Shown here piece after piece: positions 21,437-29,900 of a stretch of 55,000 nucleotides of DNA (its first letter is position 1; each line of letters opens with the position of its first letter). Source of the stretch: Paenibacillus bovis (GTDB lineage: Bacteria; Bacillota; Bacilli; Paenibacillales; Paenibacillaceae). The notes beneath the pieces were generated by a model. The model saw only the letters and a list, made by a program, of their open reading frames with translations, ran no database searches and was not told the origin of the DNA. The translations under genes were made by a program, and so were the position numbers. The DNA lies in NCBI RefSeq assembly GCF_001421015.2, contig NZ_CP013023.1, positions 737,501 through 792,500 of the forward strand. The letters run 5' to 3'.

Positions 21437-23642
21437 TACTTATATGATGAACGATACCAGAGAGATTTGTCAGGAACTTCAGGATACGTATGCCCAGCTG
21501 ACCAATCTGCTGGTCTTTGTTACCAACCATGAGGGTCAGCTGATAACGGCTCCTTCCAATATTGACGATTCCTCCGTATTTGAAAAATATAGCAGTGAAC
21601 TGCAAAACATGTTCAAGACGGAGATCGATAAACTGCAGGGCATCCGTCAGACGATTTTGTCCGATCAATGGGTACCGGGTGTAAAATGGCTGATTGCTCC
21701 TGTATCAGTAGATCAGTCCGATACAGGCATGTATGTATGGGGCGGTATACTGATTCAGCAGGGAACGCTTCAGTCCATCATTACGCATCCAAATTATGTA
21801 CAGCCGGAGAGCGGGGCACCTGCTGACTTTATTGAGTTAATGCGCAGCTGGATTCAGAATACGGGCGAAATTTCTCCCGATCAGGAGATTTTCAAGCGTG
21901 AAAAGATTACCAAGTTCGCCAAAGCGCTATCTCTTATCTTAAAATCGAGTTTCAAGGAAAACCGCTTGACCCAGCGCCTGAATGCACTCAATGAAACGCT
22001 GATTACCGAGCAAAGTATCGGGAATCCGATCGAAGAAATTACTCGTGCGGTACTGGCGAGCAGCGATCTGGCAGACGTATTCGGATTTGCACTCAAAACG
22101 GCTCCGGGCAAATATACGATCATGAACAGTATGGGCATGAATTCGGGAACGCTGGGCGGTTCGACCTTCCATGAAGGCGAAGGCTTCCTCGGACAGGCAG
22201 TACTCAGTCCGCAGTCGAGCCGCTGGAGAGATATATCGCGGGACCCAAGAAATCACTTTTTCCAGCAAAATGGGCTGGATTCGGTCTATGAAGTGCAGTG
22301 TTTCCCGATTCGTTATGAGAATGAGGTATACGGACTGTTATTTGGCCTGAGTTTCAAAGAACGCTCTACGCCAAGTATCAATCCGCAGTTTGAAGAAACG
22401 ATGATCTCCCTAATGGGCTGGTACATCGGCAACCATATTACGTACGAGAAAATGGAGAAACAGCTGCAGCGCTTCAAGCCGCTGATTGAGCTGTCCCGCA
22501 TGATTATATCGGTGCAGGATATCCAGCGTGTGATGTTCATGCTGGTCGATATGAGCCTCAATCTGGTGTGGAATCCGTCCGCCTCCATTGTGGTTCACCG
22601 TTCTTCGGAAGATGGAAAAATACAGATGGTTGCGCGCGGTATGCAGAGTCCCAAAGGGGAAACATATGCCAAGGATATCGCCCGCCGCTATCTCGACAAT
22701 AGTGATAAGCCTGCAGCGAGTTCCTTCATTAATCCGACTACTCCGTTCTCGCTGATGCTGGAATATCCGATCGTCTATGCAGACCGGACAAGAGCTGTCC
22801 TGTGCGTTGCTGTCAGCAATGAGCAGGAAGGCGAAGAATGTCGCGAGATTTTGTCGGCTCTGGCAATGATGGGCAGTGTCGTCATGAAGTCTGTTCATGA
22901 TCGGCAGCAGTATTTGTCCAACAGCAACCGGTTTGCGCATATTTTGCATGAAGCTATCCGGGAATGGAATGTTGCTCATTATCAGCTGACTGCCGATGCC
23001 CAAAAAATTGTACAGGAATTTGCTATGTGGGGCGGCATCAGCAAGGAAGAAGCCGATGTGATTGGTCGTGCCTGTCTGATGTCGTGTACCGATCCTTCCA
23101 TGCTGCGCAGCTTCCCGCATCTTTTCCAGCAGGAAGCGGAAATGATCGAGGACTACAAGCATATACATGACGACCAGAGTATTCTTGGCACCGGTTCCTA
23201 TTCCAAAGGTGGGCAGATTATGGCCCTGGCTTTTGCTATTGCAACAGCTGGCGATCATGATATGCGCGTAGTGAATGATCTGCAGATCAATGGTGTGGAT
23301 CAGGGATTAGTCAGTCAATTCCGCCTGTTTGTACTGAGCAGACATACACTTCAGACCGAAATCAATCTGGTGGAAGAGAAAGCGCCGGCAGCTAAGGCTC
23401 TTACTGCAGAAGGAGCAGAAGGCCGCGGACTGGATGCGATTGTAAAGCAGTTTGGGCTGTCTCCACGGGAGAAGGAAGTTCTGGAGCTGGTTGTCAAAGC
23501 GTCCAGCAACAAAGAAATTGCGGCTACGCTATTTATTAGTGAGCATACGGTGAAAAATCATTTAACTAATATATTTAATAAAATGGGTGTAACGGATCGT
23601 GCACAGGCGATTGCCGCTGTATTCAATAAAAGTATAGGATAA
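21423..23642 (+). CDS. LuxR-type transcriptional regulator with GAF-like sensor domains
   Basis: A 739-residue cytoplasmic regulator. Residues about 1-125 are an N-terminal sensory segment (LTNLLVFVTNHEGQLITAP, then WGGILIQQG) resembling PocR/GAF-like folds. Residues about 195-345 form a GAF-like domain (HEGEGFLGQAVLSPQSSRW, then YEVQCFPIRYENEVYGLLFGLS). Residues about 365-510 look like a second one. About 520-630 is helical and unrecognised. The C-terminal LuxR DNA-binding domain is clear: LSPREKEVLELV from residue 679, with NKEIAATLFISEHTVKNHL as the recognition part. No phospho-acceptor receiver domain is present, so it probably senses a ligand or partner. It overlaps the winged-helix gene by 14 bases (or 8 if ATG 21429 is used) and has no strong ribosome site, implying coupled translation. 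Confidence 0.88.
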   Translation: MLMIDTYMMNDTREICQELQDTYAQLTNLLVFVTNHEGQLITAPSNIDDSSVFEKYSSELQNMFKTEIDKLQGIRQTILSDQWVPGVKWLIAPVSVDQSDTGMYVWGGILIQQGTLQSIITHPNYVQPESGAPADFIELMRSWIQNTGEISPDQEIFKREKITKFAKALSLILKSSFKENRLTQRLNALNETLITEQSIGNPIEEITRAVLASSDLADVFGFALKTAPGKYTIMNSMGMNSGTLGGSTFHEGEGFLGQAVLSPQSSRWRDISRDPRNHFFQQNGLDSVYEVQCFPIRYENEVYGLLFGLSFKERSTPSINPQFEETMISLMGWYIGNHITYEKMEKQLQRFKPLIELSRMIISVQDIQRVMFMLVDMSLNLVWNPSASIVVHRSSEDGKIQMVARGMQSPKGETYAKDIARRYLDNSDKPAASSFINPTTPFSLMLEYPIVYADRTRAVLCVAVSNEQEGEECREILSALAMMGSVVMKSVHDRQQYLSNSNRFAHILHEAIREWNVAHYQLTADAQKIVQEFAMWGGISKEEADVIGRACLMSCTDPSMLRSFPHLFQQEAEMIEDYKHIHDDQSILGTGSYSKGGQIMALAFAIATAGDHDMRVVNDLQINGVDQGLVSQFRLFVLSRHTLQTEINLVEEKAPAAKALTAEGAEGRGLDAIVKQFGLSPREKEVLELVVKASSNKEIAATLFISEHTVKNHLTNIFNKMGVTDRAQAIAAVFNKSIG

Positions 23643-23709
23643 ATCACATTAATATCTTGCTGCATGGATCTATAATTGTGCGGACAAGTACAAAAGTTTA
23701 TAAATCAAA

Positions 23710-23739
23710 GGCCATCTTGCACATAAGATGGTCTTTTTT
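23710..23739 (+). terminator. Terminator after KaiC-like/LuxR operon
   Basis: GGCCATCTT and AAGATGGTC pair over 9 bp (one G-U) around GCACAT, followed by six T. It separates the regulator operon from the giant surface-protein gene. Confidence 0.82.
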
Positions 23740-23814
23740 GATGCTCTAATTTTGTCGTAATTAATCTAAGAAAGTAGAATCATACATAATTACCTTATAT
23801 TAGGAGAAAAGACC

Positions 23815-23820
23815 TATAAT
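23815..23820 (+). promoter_or_regulatory. Possible -10 box of the giant surface-protein gene
   Basis: A perfect TATAAT lies about 100 bases before the start codon, downstream of the terminator. No good -35 is found 16-18 bases upstream, which would fit a promoter that needs an activator. Confidence 0.35.
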
Positions 23821-23921
23821 CCATATTAAAAATGACGGCGAAAGTAAGATTATACGCCAAGTAAAAATCCTGTTAGTTCTTTGCATGGCACCCAAAAAAC
23901 TGTTCAAAAGGGGAGAAAGAG

Positions 23922-26900
23922 ATGAGGAAAAAAGGGTATACGCTGTTTACCATGTTATTGGTAGTGGCGCTGGTATTCTCCAGCTGGCCAGGTCATGTCC
24001 AGGCAGCAGATGGAGCACTAGGTATATCTTCAGCAAATGGACAGAATGTGGCAGGCCAAAAAACAAATTTGGCTATTACGTATGCACCTGGCATTCAACT
24101 GAATCTGGCAGGCAGTACGGTATTTACCTTACCTGCAGGTATTACAGCCACTGTAGCGGACAAGTTTAACGGAACCAATCTTCCGGCGAACGCAATCAGT
24201 AGTGACGGAAGAACGATAACTTTAAACGCTTCCTTAATTGGACTCAACTTGTTGGCTTCCAATACGCTAACTTTAAATAACAAGACATTGCCTGCAGCAG
24301 GCAATTACTCTTTTGGAGCTTCTGTTAAAAATCTGTTGAATGTTACGATTGGGGAAGCAACCCAGCAGGGAACATTCACAGTGATCGGTGCAGTGCCTCC
24401 GCCGACAGCAGCACAGATCAGTGTAAGCAATGCAATCAGCGGCAATTCGACTATTACGGTTACCGGCCAAAACCCGGGAGATACCATTACCGTCTACAAC
24501 GATAAAAATGAAGTTCTCGGTACAGGTACAGTCAATGCTTCTGGACAGGCAAGCATCTCGGCAGCATTGGTTGCAGCAGGCGGCACGATTCAGGTGAGTG
24601 CGCTGCGTGGTACAGCCGAAAGTGCAAAAACCTCCTTTACCTATACAGCAGCCGTACTGAGTCCGATTCCGGCAGCTAATATCAGTGTCAGCAATTCGTA
24701 CGGCACTCAGGATAGTGTAGCTGTAACCGGACTGACCGCAGGCGATCTGGTGACAGTCTACTCCAACGGCAGTGCGATTGGTACGGGCACAGCAGACAGC
24801 AATGGAGCAGTTACCATTGCAGTAACACTGACACCGGAAGGCGGCAGCCTGAGTGTTACCCGCAAACGCAGCGGTGTAGAGAGTGCAGCGACTCCAGTCA
24901 GTTATCCGGCTCAAATTATTCCGCCGGTAGCTTCCGGTAATGTAACAGTTACCAATTCATATGGTGGAACTTCCCAGGTAACTGTCAAGAATCTGTCGAT
25001 CGGAGATATCGTTACAGTATCTGCCAACGGCACGGTTCTGGCAACAGCACCGGCAGTTACCAATACACTGACATTACCTGTTCTGCTGGAACCGGCAGGT
25101 GGCAGTCTCAATATCAGTGTAAAGCAGGGTATCCTGCAAAGTGCTACAACGACGGTTAACTATGCGGCCATTGTCGTTCCGTCGATTCTCTCCAGCAATA
25201 TTCAAGTGAAAAATCTGTCCGGAAATGCAGATGTTGTTACGGCTGTAAATCTGACAGAAGGAGATACAGTCACTGTATATGATGGCACAGGTGTACTGGG
25301 TACAGGCACAGTAGATGCGCAGGGGAAAGTCTCCATTCCTGTACAACTGCTTCCTGTAGGCGGTTCGGTCAATGTCAGTGTGAATCATGCAGGAGTGGAA
25401 AGTCTGGCGACGCCGGTTGTATATGTAGCAGAGATTGTACCTGCTATTCTGAGCAACCAGATCTCCATGTCTCCTATTTTGAATGGAACAGCAAATGTAA
25501 GTGTGAACGGCTTGAACAATGGTGATACTGTAAAAGTATATGGCAACGGTACAGTACTTGGTACTGCTACTGCAGGTGCTTCCGGAACAGTCAGTATTCC
25601 GGTGAGTGTGAATGCGCAGGGCGGGAGTCTGAGCGTGGAGCTGCTGCGTAATGGACTGGCAAGTGCTGCTACCTCCATCACGTATGGAGCAGTTGTTGTA
25701 CCACCTGTAACAGCTGCCAATATCACGGTAAGTAATAATTCCGGCAATAACGATACAGTTACCGTTACCGGACAGACACAGGGCAATCTGATCACCGTAT
25801 ATGGTAACGGTAAAGTGCTGGGTACAGCGACTGTAGGCAGTAACGGTCAGGCTGTAATCAATGCAGCACTCGTACCTGTAGGTGGTGTCATCGATGTCAG
25901 TGTAACTTCACAGGGCGTAGAGAGTGTAGTGACACCGGTTCTGTATCTGGCAGAAGTCGTGCCGGCACTGACGGCAGCAAGTGTAAATGTAGATAACAAT
26001 ACCGGCAGTCAGGATATCGTTAAAATTGGCGGCCTGAAACAGGGTGACACCGTAAAAGTATATGGCAGCGCTGATCTGCTGGGCAGTGCTGATCTGCAGG
26101 CAGACGGTACGCTAGAAGTACCTGTAACTCTGCTGCCTGTTGGCGGCAGCCTGAGTGTAGCGCTGGTGCGTAATGGTGTGGAAAGTGTGCCAACACTCGT
26201 CAGCTACAGTGCAGAGATCGTCAAACCTCTTCTGCCAGCTGCAATCAAAGTAGAGAATCTGATCGAAGCCACCTCCAAAGTAACAGTAAGTGGTCTGCAA
26301 AATGGCGATATCATCCATGTGTATGCCAATGGAGAACTGCTGGGTACGGGTACTGCGGACAGCAACGGAGTAGCTGCAGTGGATACCGATCTGGCTCCAA
26401 ATGGTGGTGTAGTAGGCGTCAGCCTGGTTCGTAATACAGTCGAGAGTCCAACTGCACAAATCAGCTACGGCTCCATTATCGTACCTGCAATTGATGCAAG
26501 TCAGGTTCAACCACAAAACAATTACGGCGATGAAGACACTGTAACCATAACCGATCTCAAAGAAGATCAGGCAATTACGGTGTATCAGGATAATGAGGTA
26601 CTGGGTACCGGCAAAGCCAATGCCAGTGGTACAGTTGTTATTGAACTGACCCTGATCCCGGCAGGCGGAGAAATGCAGGTAAGTACAGAATACCTGGGCA
26701 TTGAAAGCAGCCCGGTATCTGTATCGTATGGAGCAGAAGTCGTGCCTCCGATTCCGGCGGCAGATATTACGATTGTAAATAATGAAGGAAATATGGATAG
26801 CGTCAGTATCCGTAATCTGGTAGCAGGTGATCTTGTTACTATTTATCAAAGCAATAATGTAATCAGCACCAAAACAGCAGATACAAATGGCAATATTACG

Positions 26901-29900
26901 GCTGGTCTGACACTGCAGCCATACGGAGGTACGCTTTCTTTTACAAGAGAGCATAGCGGTATTGCCAGCATAGCTACAGATGTCGTATATACAGCAGAAC
27001 CGGGTCCGGTATTGCCTCAATCCAGTGTCAGTGTAAACAATGTGACCGGTGATGAAGATACGGTTCAAGTAACCGGATTGCAGCAAGGCGATATGATCCG
27101 TGTATATGATGCCAATGGAACACTGCTGGGCAGCGATATTGCCGGCTCATTTAACTGGGTAATGCTGCAAGTACAGCTGCTGCCCGAAGGCGGCTCCGTA
27201 TCCGTACAACTGACACGTAATCAGATGGACAGTAATATTGTAACAGTGACGTATGCGGCTGAAGAAGTTCCACCAGCCAACGCACCGGTAGCCGATATTG
27301 CTCTGGATTCCGAACAGGGAGACCAGGCGGTTATTACAGTGACAGGCATGAATGAAGGCGATATCGCCAAAGTCTATGACGATGACGATCAATTGCTTGG
27401 ATCTGCTTCGGCAAACGCAAGCGGCAAAGCGGCAGTAAGCTTCAAATTCCTCAAAGCACAGGGACGACTTTTTGCCAAAGTAGCTTCTGGTGGAGTGGAA
27501 ACTACTGTACGCAGCTTTGATTATCAGGGAATTGTATTCCCGACAACAGATCCAGTAGCAGAATTGACTGGTATAGATGGTGACCAAGGAACGGTTACAG
27601 CTACGAATATTGTTTCCGGCGATACAGTGAAAGTGTACGATGCCGATGGCAACCTGCTCGGCACACAAGTAGCCGACGGCAATGGCCAAGCAGTAGTAAA
27701 CTTTACGTTCCCGACAACCGATGGTGAACTCACTGTTACGGTAACCAGCAATGGAACCGAGACAGAGATTATAACGCTTGCATATAGTGGAGTAGAACTG
27801 CCAGTGACGCCAACACCAGCTGCCAATTTGAGCGACGTAGATGGTGATCAAGGGACAGTTACAGTCACCAATGTAACTTCCGGCGATACAGTCAAAGTGT
27901 ATGATGCCGATGGCAACCTGCTCGGCACACAAGTAGCTGACGGCAATGGCCAAGCGGTAGTGAACTTCACGTTCCCAACAACCGATGGTGAACTGACCGT
28001 GACGGTAACCAGCAATGGAACCGAGACGGAGATTACCACGCTGCCATACAGCGGAGTGGATCTTCCAGCAACGCCAGCACCAGCTGCTAACTTGAGCGAC
28101 GTAGATGGTGACCAAGGAACCGTTACAGTAACTAATGTAACTTCCGGCGATACAGTGAAAGTATACGATGCTGATGGCAACCTGCTCGGCACACAAGTAG
28201 CCGACAGCAACGGCCAAGCAGTAGTAAACTTCACGTTCCCAACAACTGATGGCGAACTGACTGTTACGGTAACCAGCAATGGAACCGAGACGGAAATTAC
28301 TACACTGCCATACAGCGGAGTAGATCTTCCAGCAACGCCAGCACCAGCCGCTAATTTGAGCGACGTAGATGGTGATCAAGGAACCGTTACAGTCACCAAT
28401 GTAACTTCCGGCGATACAGTGAAAGTGTACGATGCCGATGGCAATTTGCTTGGCACGCAAGTAGCTGACGGCAATGGCCAAGCGGTAGTAAACTTTACGT
28501 TCCCGACAACCGATGGCGAACTGACTGTTACGGTAACCAGCAATGGAACCGAAACGGAAATTACAACGCTGCCATACAACGGAGTAGATCTTCCAGCAAC
28601 GCCAGCACCAGCCGCTGATTTGAGCGACGTAGATGGTGATCAAGGAACCGTTACAGTAACTAATGTAGCTTCTGGCGATACAGTGAAAGTGTATGATGCT
28701 GATGGCAAACTGCTCGGCACACAAGTAGCCGACAGCAACGGTCAAGCAGTAGTGAACTTCACGTTCCCGACAACTGATGGCGAATTGACCGTGACGGTAA
28801 CCAGCAATGGAACCGAAACGGAGATTACAACGCTGCCATACAGCGGAGTAGATCTTCCAGCAACGCCAGCACCAGCCGCTAATTTGAGCGACGTAGATGG
28901 TGATCAAGGAACCGTTACAGTCACCAATGTAACTTCCGGCGATACAGTGAAAGTGTACGATGCCGATGGCAATTTGCTTGGCACGCAAGTAGCTGACGGC
29001 AATGGCCAAGCGGTAGTAAACTTTACGTTCCCGACAACCGATGGCGAACTGACTGTTACGGTAACCAGCAATGGAACCGAAACGGAAATTACAACGCTGC
29101 CATACAACGGAGTAGATCTTCCAGCAACGCCAGCACCAGCCGCTGATTTGAGCGACGTAGATGGTGATCAAGGAACCGTTACAGTAACTAATGTAGCTTC
29201 TGGCGATACAGTGAAAGTGTATGATGCTGATGGCAAACTGCTCGGCACACAAGTAGCCGACAGCAACGGTCAAGCAGTAGTGAACTTCACGTTCCCGACA
29301 ACTGATGGCGAATTGACCGTGACGGTAACCAGCAATGGAACCGAAACGGAGATTACAACGCTGCCATACAGCGGAGTAGAACTGCCGGCAACACAGGTAA
29401 CAGCTGAACTGGTAAATGTAACAGGGGACCAGGGAACTGTAAGTGCAAATGGAGTACAAGCAGGCGATGTTATTAATGTATACGACGAAAATGATGAACT
29501 ACTGGGAACAGCTACAGCCACTACAAGTGGACAACTAAGTATTCCGGTTACTTTTACCAAGTCTCAAGGTACACTGGTTATCCGTTTGGAACGTAATGGT
29601 TCGGTTATACTAGTAGATTCCATTAACTATTCAGATGTTGTGATCGATAATCCAGGTACCCCTTCAACACCTGATGCAGTAATTAGTGATGTGAGTGGTG
29701 ATCAGGGAACCGTAGTCGTAACAGGTGTCGGCTCAGGAGATACTGTTATTGTCTATGGTACCGACAATCAGGTACTCGCAAGCGAAGTGGCTGATGGAAA
29801 TGGTACAGCTACATTGACATTTACCTTCCCGAACGAACAAGGTGAGCTGACAGTAGTTGTAGTAACCAATGGAACCGAAACAGAAATTAAAACACTGCCA

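Noticed and set aside
27147..29459. Long minus-strand frame (770 codons) within the surface-protein gene
   Set aside because: It is a shadow of the 264-bp repeats; open frames recur with the same period, there is no ribosome site, and its product is Cys/Tyr-rich nonsense. The plus frame has signal peptide, modules and SLH domains.
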